Assembly (NCBI GenBank): GCA_019136135.1
Contig: JAGVUR010000125.1
Coordinates: 1 to 64,000, forward strand
Direction: 5' to 3'
Source: Verrucomicrobiota bacterium
GTDB taxonomy: Bacteria > Verrucomicrobiota > Lentisphaeria > Oligosphaerales > Oligosphaeraceae
Length of the DNA: 64,000 nt
The position numbers were made by a program, and so were the translations under genes. This document shows positions 7,893 through 16,799 of this stretch, piece by piece; within the stretch, counting starts at the first letter, position 1, and each line of letters begins with the position of its first letter. Under the pieces are notes generated by a model. It saw only the letters and a program-made list of their open reading frames with translations, had not been told where the DNA came from and did no database searches.

Positions 7893-8927
7893 TCACAACA
7901 ATGAGTTGACGATGTCAAAACGATGACGTTTCGCAAGCTCGTAGTCGCCACAACGAGTCGTCAGCACAATGGCAAAACGCTGGGATTCGACGTTGAAGGC
8001 AATGGTCTGTCCGCTCCAGCCGGAATGGAAAAGCGTCGTGCCGAAAAGAGAATCGGCAAGATATTGCTCGTAAATCGCCCATCCGAAGTTTCTGTATCCA
8101 TCGAAGTGTTTGTTTCGGTCTGGGGCAATTTCGTCGAACTGTCGTTTTGTGAAGAGCGCTTTTCCATTGTTCAACTCTCCGTGCTTGAGGTAGCATCGGA
8201 GAAGCTTTGCGAAGTCGTTTGCGCAGGTAAACAAGCCTGCATTTGCCGTGCGATGACCGGCATCGAAAATCCTGCGTGCGACGAAGTCGGAGATTTGCCC
8301 TGGTCTTTCAGTTGTCATGGTCTGCGCAAGTTCCTCGGGTCGGAGGGTTGGCAATGGCGCTCCCAATGACGACCTCGACATGCCGAGGGGCTGGAAGATC
8401 TTATGTTGCGCGAATTCGTCCAACGGGCATTTGACGATGTTCTCGATCAGCAGGGCCAAGATGATGTAATTCCAGCAGGCATAATGACATACATCTGTCG
8501 GTGGACAAGTCGGTGGAAGGGTCAGGACTTTATTGAGCATCACAGTGCCTTCTTCGTCGAAGTACGGTCGCTGTTGCCCAGGCGGATCGACAAATCCCGA
8601 GACATGATTGGCCAATGCCCGAACAGTGATGGGTACCTGCAATGACGCGGTGTACTCGGGAAGATACTTGGTGAACGGGGCATCGAAATCCACCAAGCCA
8701 CGTTGATGGCAAATCAACAAGGCGGTGATGGCGACAGTGACCTTGGTGGTGCTAGCGCAATCGATTACCGTATTCAAGTCCATCGGCACATCGTGCTTGG
8801 GAGTCGTGTATCCACAGCAAACGGCCAGGAGATCCTGCTGCATATTCCCCATCAAAACCACGCCACCGTGGATGATGCCATTGTTAATATCGCTTTCAAG
8901 CAAAGCCTTGATCTTAGTTTCGTCCAT
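7893..8927 (-). CDS. Serine hydrolase of the beta-lactamase/penicillin-binding-protein class C fold
   Basis: The 344-aa protein belongs to the large PF00144-type family (class C beta-lactamases, DD-peptidases, esterases). The SxxK nucleophile motif is STTK (S59, K62), followed by ALANHVSGF, the usual LLxHTSG-like loop. The second motif is Y149-A-C, followed by WNY; the family norm is YSN, so Asn appears to be replaced by Cys. The third motif is FHSGWSG (HxG). No signal peptide is visible with the chosen start MDETKIK (8927), which has AAGGG upstream. The frame extends to 9053 without a ribosome site. It is probably a cytoplasmic esterase or peptidase; the substrate is unknown. Confidence 0.75.
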   Translation of the reverse strand: MDETKIKALLESDINNGIIHGGVVLMGNMQQDLLAVCCGYTTPKHDVPMDLNTVIDCASTTKVTVAITALLICHQRGLVDFDAPFTKYLPEYTASLQVPITVRALANHVSGFVDPPGQQRPYFDEEGTVMLNKVLTLPPTCPPTDVCHYACWNYIILALLIENIVKCPLDEFAQHKIFQPLGMSRSSLGAPLPTLRPEELAQTMTTERPGQISDFVARRIFDAGHRTANAGLFTCANDFAKLLRCYLKHGELNNGKALFTKRQFDEIAPDRNKHFDGYRNFGWAIYEQYLADSLFGTTLFHSGWSGQTIAFNVESQRFAIVLTTRCGDYELAKRHRFDIVNSLL

Positions 8928-9155
8928 CTTTGAGCATCCCTTGTTTACTTGCCGATTCAAAAACCAACTTATTATGCATTCGCCTAACATAAAGTCAGCT
9001 TCTTGATTTTCCATCATGTGGCTCTTTACTTTTACCACAAAAGCATTTGCCATGAAATACTGCTACAAGACCTTGCAATCAAAAGGACAGGCAAGTAAGT
9101 TACATCTATCTTTAATGATATTTTCTACTAGGTAACATCAACTTCAACACACCTA

Positions 9156-11564
9156 ATGCTTATGAAAAACATTGCACTCATACTTTTGACATCAGTCGGA
9201 TTGACATTTGGGAAACAAGTTCTGCCGCTGGTAAACGGGGGCTTCGAAGAAAAAGACAAAGGCTGGCAGCTGACGGGCACCTTGGACATGATCGAATTCA
9301 CAAAGGAGGCTGCATTTACAGGCGATCTTGGCCTGAGGCTGACAGACAAAAATCCCAAGGGGTGCGCCGACTTGTTCTCGGAACGGTTCCCTGCCAAGCC
9401 CGATCAAATCGTCGAAATCACCTTTGCGAGTCGTTCCTTGGAGGGTTCAGCCGCCACGGGAGTCTACTTGATGTGCTACGACTCCGAGGGCAAAGTCCTG
9501 CGCAGGGGCGGCGAATGCATCTACCGGGTAGACTCGACGACATCGTGGAGCCAAACGCAATTCTTCGGAAAGACGCTGCCTAAAACCGAGTCCATCGGGA
9601 TCAGGATCCACACCTTTGTCGCTGAAACGGGGCAATGCGACCTGGATGATCTGACGATTGCGATCCTGGATGGCGACGAAGCAGAAAACGCATGGAAATC
9701 AAAAAACGCAATAAAAACCCAAGAACAAAGGTACGGTGAATACATGCAAAATGTCGATGAAAATGCCTTTAGGACTCAACTGGAACAAGTTGCCCAAACC
9801 TCCCATCCCCGTTTGTTCGCAGACACCGAGGAATTCCAGCGTTTGAAGGGACTCGCCTATACGGAGGGAACGATCCATCAGCGGATGCGCGATCACCTTA
9901 TTTTCATGTCAGACAAGCTACTGTCCGTCCCAGTCGTCGAGCGCAAGCTCGAGGGTCGTCGTTTGCTTGGGGTATCTCGCTTGGCTTTGTATCGGATCTC
10001 GACGCTTGGCTTGACGTGGAAATTGACCGAGAATCCAGCGTATCGGGACAGGTGCCTGGCTGAGCTTCGTGCCATTGCGGAGTTTTCCGATTGGCACCCA
10101 AGCCACTACCTTGACGTTGCGGAAATGACTCTTGCCGCCGCAATCGGGTACGATTGGCTATACGACCAACTGACGCCTGAAGAGATTGAGAGCATCAGCG
10201 AAGCGATCTTGAAGAAGGGGTTGACGTCCTCAAGCGAATCGGCATGGTGGCGTCGCGCCGCAAACAATTGGGGTCAGGTCTGCCATACCGGGATGCTTGC
10301 CGGAGCCATTGCCATTGCGGATCGCCACTTTGAGGCGAGCTTGGACTTGGCACTGGACGCCGTCCGTAACATCGCCATCCCGATGCATGCCTACGCCCCC
10401 AACGGGAACTATCCGGAAGGACCGGGATACTGGGAATACGGAACCGGCTTCAACGTCATGGGCTTGGCGCTGATGGTCCAAGCCTTCAAAACCGATTTCG
10501 GGCTGACAAGCTTGCCTGGCTTCAAGGAAACACGGCTCTACAACGAAATCGTAACTGGGCCGTCGGGATTCAGCTACAATTATGCTGACAGCGGTCAATC
10601 GACGCGCCGACGCCAATCCTCGATGTGGTGGCTCGCCAAGTATTTCGAGGACTACGAACTGGTGGAACTCGCCGAACGAAAAGTCACTGAAAAATGGCTG
10701 GCATCACGACCGGCAGGAAGAGAGGCCTCAAATTACGACTGGTTCCACAACCTCGCCTTCTTCTGGATTTTCGAGAAGCCAGAACAGCTTGACTCCACTA
10801 TCACACGTCCGCTAGTTTGGGATGCAGGCGGCAATGTCCCCATCGTGATAATGCGCAATACCTGGAACCCTGAGAACATGACCTACCTGGGCATCAAGGG
10901 CGGCTCACCCAGCGCACCGCACGGGCATATGGACGGCGGCTCCTTCATCCTCGATGCCGCCAACATACGCTGGATTTTCGAACTGGGCGCGGAAGGCTAC
11001 CATCGAGTCGAACAAATGGGCATCAACTTGTGGGGCATGCACCAAAATTCCGAACGATGGCAGTTGTTCCGGCTCAACACCTACGGGCATAGCACGCTGG
11101 TGATCGACGGCAAACAACAATTGGTCTCGGGCTTCGTCAAGGTTCTTTCGGCAACCGAACAACCAAGGCAAACCGTCCTCGACATGACAGGAGTCTATGC
11201 CAACAGCTGCTCAAAAGCCATCCGTACATTCAACCTGGACGACAATGGAATCGTAGAAATCATCGATGAAATCGAAGGGCTCAAACCCAATACCCCCTTG
11301 GAATGGGGAGCGATCACGAAGAGGACAGTCGCCGAAAACAAAGGCAATTCCCTGGTACTGCAATTGGGCGACAATCGATTCCAATTGTTGAGCGAAGACC
11401 CGAACTCAACATGGCTTGTCCAAGACGTGGAAAACCCCAAGCCTGAATTCAAAGGCAATTCGAGGAACAAAGATACAAGCAGATTGGTGTTGACGATGGT
11501 TGCAGACGCAGGGGGGAAGGCGTCGTTCAAGGTCAAACTCGGCCTTCTTCCTCAGCAACCATAG
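9156..11564 (+). CDS. Secreted heparinase II/III-like polysaccharide lyase with N-terminal CBM-like domain
   Basis: The 802-aa protein has a signal peptide (hydrophobic about residues 5-18). ATG at 9162 is an equally good start. Residues ~24-165 form a CBM4/9-like jelly roll (NGGFEEKDKGWQL...). Residues ~205-530 form an (alpha/alpha) toroid, with AANNWGQVCHTGMLAGAIA and YAPNGNYPEGPGYWEYGTGF characteristic of heparinase II/III and alginate lyase families. From ~550 a beta-sandwich domain carries HGHMDGGSFILDA...RWIFELGAEGY, the hallmark heparinase II/III C-terminal motif. It would cleave an acidic polysaccharide (glycosaminoglycan or alginate type) by beta-elimination in the periplasm or outside. 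The nearby Cys-type sulfatase supports a sulfated substrate. Its 3' end is 6 bp from the convergent ychF gene. Confidence 0.85.
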   Translation: MLMKNIALILLTSVGLTFGKQVLPLVNGGFEEKDKGWQLTGTLDMIEFTKEAAFTGDLGLRLTDKNPKGCADLFSERFPAKPDQIVEITFASRSLEGSAATGVYLMCYDSEGKVLRRGGECIYRVDSTTSWSQTQFFGKTLPKTESIGIRIHTFVAETGQCDLDDLTIAILDGDEAENAWKSKNAIKTQEQRYGEYMQNVDENAFRTQLEQVAQTSHPRLFADTEEFQRLKGLAYTEGTIHQRMRDHLIFMSDKLLSVPVVERKLEGRRLLGVSRLALYRISTLGLTWKLTENPAYRDRCLAELRAIAEFSDWHPSHYLDVAEMTLAAAIGYDWLYDQLTPEEIESISEAILKKGLTSSSESAWWRRAANNWGQVCHTGMLAGAIAIADRHFEASLDLALDAVRNIAIPMHAYAPNGNYPEGPGYWEYGTGFNVMGLALMVQAFKTDFGLTSLPGFKETRLYNEIVTGPSGFSYNYADSGQSTRRRQSSMWWLAKYFEDYELVELAERKVTEKWLASRPAGREASNYDWFHNLAFFWIFEKPEQLDSTITRPLVWDAGGNVPIVIMRNTWNPENMTYLGIKGGSPSAPHGHMDGGSFILDAANIRWIFELGAEGYHRVEQMGINLWGMHQNSERWQLFRLNTYGHSTLVIDGKQQLVSGFVKVLSATEQPRQTVLDMTGVYANSCSKAIRTFNLDDNGIVEIIDEIEGLKPNTPLEWGAITKRTVAENKGNSLVLQLGDNRFQLLSEDPNSTWLVQDVENPKPEFKGNSRNKDTSRLVLTMVADAGGKASFKVKLGLLPQQP

Positions 11565-11570
11565 CTTGCA

Positions 11571-12674
11571 TCAGACCGAGAACCTGACGAAGACGCAATC
11601 TCCATCCCGGACGAGGTATTCCTTGCCTTCGATTCTGAGCTTCCCGGCTTCCTTGGCGCCGTTCCAGCTGCCGTATTGCATCAGATGGTCGTAGGAGACG
11701 ACTTCCATCCTGATGAATCCGCGCTGCATATCGGTGTGGATTTTTCCTGCGGCTTGCGGGGCTGTAGCGCCCCTTGTTACTGTCCAGGCGCGGGTTTCAT
11801 CAGGTCCCGTAGTAAAGAACGTCAGGTAATCCAGCATTTTGTAGCCGGTATTGATTACGCGTTGGAGACCGCTTTCCTCGACTCCCAGATCCGCCAAGAA
11901 TGCCCTTGCCTCTTCCTCGTCCAACTCCTGCAACTCCTCTTCGAGCTTGGCGCAGACTGGAATCACTTCCATGCCCAACGCAGCGGCGGCTTCGATCAAC
12001 GCCTTGGATTGCTCGTCCTTGCCGAAAGACTTGAAGTGCGCTTCGTCGGTATTGGCACAGACAAAAGCCGGTGTTAGCGTAAGCAATTGCATGCCTCGGG
12101 CAAGCCGATTCAAGACTGCATCGGACTTGTCATAGGTTGGCAATACGCCTTGCTCCAGGCTTTCGGCGAACGCTTGCGCCAGTTCAAGTTCATGCTTGAC
12201 CTCGGGATCCGCCCCGATGCGAGCCAGCTTCTTCGCCTTCTCAATCTTCTTATACAACACTTCCAGGTCAGCCAGCATCAATTCCGTCATGATCAAGTCC
12301 AGGTCGCGTACGGGATCGACGGTGTTCTTGACGTGGATGATATCATCGTCGTCAAACAGCCGAACCACATGCGCAACGGCGTCAACACTGCGGATATGCC
12401 CCAGGAACTGATTGCCCAATCCTTCGCCTTTGCTGGCGCCTTCGACCAATCCCGCAATGTCAATGAACTTCATCGCGGCAGGGACGATTTTTGCCGAGCG
12501 CTCCAGCTTGGCGATCTTTCCGACGCGAGGGTCAGGGACAGGCACGATTCCCGTGTTCGGCTCAATGGTGCAAAAAGGAAAATTCGCCGATGCCGCACCA
12601 CCATGGCACAAGGCGTTGAACAACGTTGACTTGCCCACATTGGGCAATCCGACAAAACCACAGGCAAAACCCAT
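11571..12674 (-). CDS. ychF: YchF/OLA1 family ATPase
   Basis: The 367-aa protein is an Obg-related P-loop NTPase that prefers ATP and associates with ribosomes. G1 is GLPNVGKS (9-16), G3 lies in DIAGLVEGASKGEGLGNQFL, and the base-recognition motif is NTDE instead of NKxD, the YchF hallmark. The C-terminal TGS domain contains YKMLDYLTFFTTGPDETRAW, then GAAPQAAG-like and HTDMQRGFIRMEV motifs. Length equals the family norm. The start MGFACGF is at 12674 with AGGAG upstream; the frame continues to 12722 without a ribosome site. It is the last gene of the minus-strand train, 71 bp after the DUF5696-like gene. Confidence 0.96.
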   Translation of the reverse strand: MGFACGFVGLPNVGKSTLFNALCHGGAASANFPFCTIEPNTGIVPVPDPRVGKIAKLERSAKIVPAAMKFIDIAGLVEGASKGEGLGNQFLGHIRSVDAVAHVVRLFDDDDIIHVKNTVDPVRDLDLIMTELMLADLEVLYKKIEKAKKLARIGADPEVKHELELAQAFAESLEQGVLPTYDKSDAVLNRLARGMQLLTLTPAFVCANTDEAHFKSFGKDEQSKALIEAAAALGMEVIPVCAKLEEELQELDEEEARAFLADLGVEESGLQRVINTGYKMLDYLTFFTTGPDETRAWTVTRGATAPQAAGKIHTDMQRGFIRMEVVSYDHLMQYGSWNGAKEAGKLRIEGKEYLVRDGDCVFVRFSV

Positions 12675-12745
12675 CCTACGTACGCTCCTTATTTCCCAAA
12701 CATATTGGGGCGCTGATTGCATTGCGTCCCGACTTTCATAAAAAC

Positions 12746-14503
12746 CTACTCAAACACCTTGAAATCCATTGCCGGGACGGCTTTGCCCTCGAAATCAAAT
12801 GGTTTGTCAGTATAGTTGCAAACGATGCTCGTTCCATTCGAGAATTTCGTCAAGGTCACTCCATCCTGCATTTTCGTCCCTTTTTGCAGCACGACATGCT
12901 CATCCATAAAGACTCGCTGCAGATGCCTGAGCGGCTTGTACAAATCGTACATCCGCTTCAATCCAGGGATTGACTTTTCGGAGAATCCGTAGATGATCGG
13001 GCGTCCGCCGAATTCGACCAATCGGATCTGATTCTCCTTGTTGATGATTCCCTGCGTAATCTTGTCCGGATTGTAGAGCACAATTCCGTGATAGACGATT
13101 TCCCAAAGCGGTACGACGCGATCGACAACGGGGTGCTTCCAGTCATTTCTTGAGAGCGTAAGCATATCCCTTGACGTATAGTTGATGTAGTCGAGTTCAC
13201 CGATGCAGTGGTCCCATCCGCATTCGGAGGCCGCTCCGCCAGTTGCCTTCCGAGCCATTTTCAGCATTTTCACATGGTATTCCCCTGCTTCCTTTCGATT
13301 GCAGGGATGCCGTTTGTCCGCGCACCTGTAGGGATAGGTCGCGGAAAACACGTCGATATAATGCGCCCCTTGGAATCCAAGGGCACCGATCTTTGGCATA
13401 TCGACCTGGTAGAATGTCTCCCATGCGTTTCTTGGGCAGAGGTTCATTGCCCAACCGCCTGCCCAGACTCCGTTGCGGTAGATTTCTCCGTCTATCTTTT
13501 TGCAGGCGATCGTTTCGTCCCACCAGGGCGAGCAGGTGTAGCAATCGGTGTAGTTGGAATGTCCATCGATCTGGAAACCCATTTCTTGGACGTCCCGGAT
13601 CATTTTCTTCAGTGCTTCTTCGCCTCCAGCAGCGGGTTCGACAGGGAAGGATGCAGGGCAACGTCCATCATAGCCCCCAGTTTGCCAGCCTGCCGCGCAG
13701 ACGGAGACCTGGTCGATTCCAGCGTCCTTGAGCTTTTGCATCAACGGCACGAACTGTTCGAACTTCAAGTGAACCTTTGCCGGCGGCTCGTTTTCAGCGG
13801 TATAATCGACCCTTTCCTTCGGCTTCCAAAGTTTTGAGGCAAAATGCGTGCTTCTAAGCATCAATGCATTTGCGAGATAATCCAGATGCTTGGCTTCTCC
13901 CGAGGCGATTCGTTCGGCAATCGGTTTCACCGCACCGCTTTTCAGCTGGTAGTTCCTGTACCAACGCCCCATTCCGGAGTAGTTTGCGTCCTTGCCCTTG
14001 AGGGTTATGTACTCGATTTCAATGTCTTCGTAGGGATCGGATTGCATCGCGCTGATGTTGTACCGGACACGCTGATGGTAAACTCCATCGATGACGTCAA
14101 TCACAAACAACGCCTCGTAGCGCATTCCCTTCACATGCCCGACATAGGTCATCCCGGGAGTCTGCATTCCAAAAATCGGAATCATGAACGGAGCGGACCA
14201 CCAGGCCTTTGTCGCACGAAAGGAACCAATCAAGCCACGAGGAGACACGAAGTATCCATCCTCGCCGGTCTTGGCACGGGCAAAATCCGGCGTGATATCA
14301 ACCACCAACGCATCTTTCGCGATCTTTTCCTTAGGGATGACCAGCCTATAGTGCCCTTCGGACAGTTCCTCCAACGGCATCTTGATTGTCGTGTCAACGC
14401 CAGGAACCGTCTTAGTGCGGACAGAAACCATCTCTGCACTTTCAGAAATGCAACATAAACACGTCATCGTGACGACAAGAAGACTAGTTAAGCGATTGAA
14501 CAT
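12746..14503 (-). CDS. Secreted TIM-barrel glycosidase-like protein (DUF5696/GH101-like)
   Basis: The 585-aa protein has a signal peptide (residues ~5-22, ending near SESA). After a beta-rich N-terminal half (to ~215) comes a barrel-like region with GWQTGGYDGRCPASFPVEP, a GGEEALKKMIRDVQEMGF segment, HSNYTDCY, and GFQGAHYIDVFS as probable catalytic loop. This pattern recalls DUF5696 and GH101-type TIM barrels, in which an Asp in the LD-type motif acts as nucleophile. The resemblance is from memory and should be treated as tentative. A small beta-domain closes the protein (about 520-585). It follows the gene at 14507 with 3 nt between them; its GAGAG ribosome site overlaps the end of that gene, so the two are co-translated. 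Confidence 0.55.
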   Translation of the reverse strand: MFNRLTSLLVVTMTCLCCISESAEMVSVRTKTVPGVDTTIKMPLEELSEGHYRLVIPKEKIAKDALVVDITPDFARAKTGEDGYFVSPRGLIGSFRATKAWWSAPFMIPIFGMQTPGMTYVGHVKGMRYEALFVIDVIDGVYHQRVRYNISAMQSDPYEDIEIEYITLKGKDANYSGMGRWYRNYQLKSGAVKPIAERIASGEAKHLDYLANALMLRSTHFASKLWKPKERVDYTAENEPPAKVHLKFEQFVPLMQKLKDAGIDQVSVCAAGWQTGGYDGRCPASFPVEPAAGGEEALKKMIRDVQEMGFQIDGHSNYTDCYTCSPWWDETIACKKIDGEIYRNGVWAGGWAMNLCPRNAWETFYQVDMPKIGALGFQGAHYIDVFSATYPYRCADKRHPCNRKEAGEYHVKMLKMARKATGGAASECGWDHCIGELDYINYTSRDMLTLSRNDWKHPVVDRVVPLWEIVYHGIVLYNPDKITQGIINKENQIRLVEFGGRPIIYGFSEKSIPGLKRMYDLYKPLRHLQRVFMDEHVVLQKGTKMQDGVTLTKFSNGTSIVCNYTDKPFDFEGKAVPAMDFKVFE

Positions 14504-14506
14504 TTT

Positions 14507-16774
14507 TTACTCTCCTATTCTCCAGGGCTTGCCGATTTCCTCCATATCCTTGATGCCCAAATAGCCAAGGATCGAGATGGTCAGCATGCTGTTGTAGTTG
14601 GCGCGACCGCAATTCCACTTGGGATGGCGCTTGAAATCAAGCCATTTGCGTTCGACGCTCCACTTCTTGTCAAGCACCTCGAGCCAATCACGGAACTCGC
14701 TGTCGATCCCAATTTCGGATTCCCATTCCGTGAAGAGCCAATAGACGTATGGTCCAACCCAGAATTCCAACGGGTAGCGATATCGATTCCCGCGGATGTA
14801 GCAATCGTCAGTGACATATCGATATGCCTTATGCGATGCTTTTTTTGCCTCTTCCGCCTGTTCAGGACGGTTTGCGTCACGATTGGCCATAAAGACTCCG
14901 AAGAGTCCTTCGCCGGCGTAGATATTTCCAAGGAAGGTATGGCATCCGCCTTCGACCTTGTCTTCGCATTGCCAATCGAACCATCCGTTTGGCTTCATCT
15001 TGGCCGCCATCCACTTGACGGTATTGTCGAACAGGGGCCACCAGTCTTCGGGTACTTTTTCGCCGCATTTCATCAATGTAAACGCCGTATAGCTCAATCC
15101 TGCGAGGACTCTGGGCTGATAGACATCGCACTGGCGTCCTTCCTGATGGTAGATTCTCGTCTTGACGGAACCATCTTGGTATTCGTTGATCAGCAAGTGC
15201 CTGATGACGCCGTCTTGCACGCAATGCTTGACGATGTACTTTCCGGCGTTTAGGCATGCCTGGTTAATCTTCTTGACCCATTCTTTTCTGGTAGGATCTG
15301 TTCTGTAGTAGAGAGCCGCATAGTTGAGACCTCTCATCCACTCGCCCATTTGGTCGCTGTTGTAGTATCCTCCAGAGTCGCTTCGTCCACCCTTGCCGAT
15401 TCCCATGTCGGCGAGTTCGTTTCGATGAGTGACGACTCCTCCACTTGGGTATTGCATTCTGAGCATGGCTTCGGTAGAGGAATCCAACAGGCTTTCGACA
15501 TAGCGTTGACGTTCCAGGTCTCCTCCCTTTCTGTAGGCTTCTGCGGCTATCGCCAAGCCAGGCATGCCCGCCTCGTAGCCTTCTCCAACGCCACCAGTCA
15601 ACTTGGCAAACTTGTTCAAAAATTGACCGTAGTGCTCAGGGGTGGCGTCAAAGGGATCGTAAGTGTGGGGCAGCGTAAGTTCCGTCGAATGCATAAACAC
15701 TCCGTTGATCAAATCCTTGACCCAAAAGGCCATTCCCGCACGCAGAGACAGGATCTGGTGGGTATCGCTTTCATTGGGCCTGGCGACATACAAGTCGTCG
15801 CTTCCCTTGTAGATTCCCAGGACTGACTTGCCGTCCTGGATGACATCGCACAGGACGTGGTAGTATGCGCCCTTGAGGTTTGCGACATCGAGGGAATATG
15901 CGCCTCGATAGCGTTCTCCAGTCTTGACATCCTTACCCAGCTTCAGGGATTGGAACGTGTCCTTTCCGTTGAATACGTTCCTGAAACGGAATTTCAGTTC
16001 AGCATCGGCCTTCAGCGGCTGTTCGAGTTGGTTTTCAAGATGGATGATTGCGGGCAGTGTCTTTGTTCCTTCGGTCACGAAGACGGCTTCGCTGCTGGTG
16101 TCGGCACGTTCTCCCACCCACAGCGAGAGGGCGGCATTGCCCTTCGCCAACGGAACCAGTTCCTCGACGTCCTTACCCAACTCAAAGTCCTTGATCTCGA
16201 AAATCACCTCGTCACGATCCTTGTAGGCGATTTCGTCAAAGTAGAAGTGGATCCTCTGGACAGTTTTCTGCCAATCGGCCCTACCATAGGGGACGACCAC
16301 CGACTGCCATTCTCCTGGCTTGAGTTTGGGCAGGATCTTATTGATCATCCCGCTGCCTTCCTTGCCTCTAAGGATGAGCCTTAGCATTTGGTTGTATCCC
16401 AGATCCTTGACGGGCCTGACCTTGAAGCTGATTGCAGTTCCTCCGCTGAAGTCCATTCCGCTGCCATCCTGCGAGGTATAGGCTTCGAAGGAGGGCCAAC
16501 CAACCGGATAAGCGCCTTCGCTGTGGTGGTCGATGTTCACGACCCACCGGAGCATCTTGCCGCCGGTGCCATCGTCGACGACTGAAATTTTGCCTTCAGG
16601 CCCGCCTGAATCGCGCCATGTCAGCTCCATCACCTTGGAGAGGTCAATCCTACCGGAAGGGCTTAGAACCTGGCGTGTTTCCAACCAGGGATACAGTTGT
16701 TGAGGAGGCAATGGCTGCGCACTCGAAGCGACACAGAAACCCAAAACCATCATTCCCAAAAGGCATTTGTTCAT
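14507..16774 (-). CDS. Secreted protein with CBM-like N-terminus and (alpha/alpha) barrel, probable glycan-active enzyme
   Basis: The 755-aa protein has a signal peptide (residues 1-19, cleavage near SSAQ). Residues ~25-210 resemble a carbohydrate-binding or CIA30-like jelly roll (GTAISFKVRPVKDLGYNQML; GEWQSVVVPYGRADW). Residues ~215-340 form a beta-domain. Residues ~345-740 are helix-rich with repeated aromatic and Gly turns (GGYYNSDQMGEWMRGLNYAALYY; HTFLGNIYAGEGLFGVFMA), as in (alpha/alpha)6 toroid enzymes such as GH88/GH105 hydrolases or polysaccharide lyases. No family is assigned. AAAGGAG precedes the ATG. It lies 25 bp after the sulfatase and 3 bp before the next gene, in one transcription unit. 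Confidence 0.55.
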   Translation of the reverse strand: MNKCLLGMMVLGFCVASSAQPLPPQQLYPWLETRQVLSPSGRIDLSKVMELTWRDSGGPEGKISVVDDGTGGKMLRWVVNIDHHSEGAYPVGWPSFEAYTSQDGSGMDFSGGTAISFKVRPVKDLGYNQMLRLILRGKEGSGMINKILPKLKPGEWQSVVVPYGRADWQKTVQRIHFYFDEIAYKDRDEVIFEIKDFELGKDVEELVPLAKGNAALSLWVGERADTSSEAVFVTEGTKTLPAIIHLENQLEQPLKADAELKFRFRNVFNGKDTFQSLKLGKDVKTGERYRGAYSLDVANLKGAYYHVLCDVIQDGKSVLGIYKGSDDLYVARPNESDTHQILSLRAGMAFWVKDLINGVFMHSTELTLPHTYDPFDATPEHYGQFLNKFAKLTGGVGEGYEAGMPGLAIAAEAYRKGGDLERQRYVESLLDSSTEAMLRMQYPSGGVVTHRNELADMGIGKGGRSDSGGYYNSDQMGEWMRGLNYAALYYRTDPTRKEWVKKINQACLNAGKYIVKHCVQDGVIRHLLINEYQDGSVKTRIYHQEGRQCDVYQPRVLAGLSYTAFTLMKCGEKVPEDWWPLFDNTVKWMAAKMKPNGWFDWQCEDKVEGGCHTFLGNIYAGEGLFGVFMANRDANRPEQAEEAKKASHKAYRYVTDDCYIRGNRYRYPLEFWVGPYVYWLFTEWESEIGIDSEFRDWLEVLDKKWSVERKWLDFKRHPKWNCGRANYNSMLTISILGYLGIKDMEEIGKPWRIGE

Positions 16775-16799
16775 CTGTTCATCTCCTTTTGTTTAATCC

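Noticed and set aside
12675..12722. Extended YchF start
   Set aside because: The family starts at MGFxCGxVGLPNVGKS. ATG 12674 has AGGAG upstream and the extension has none.
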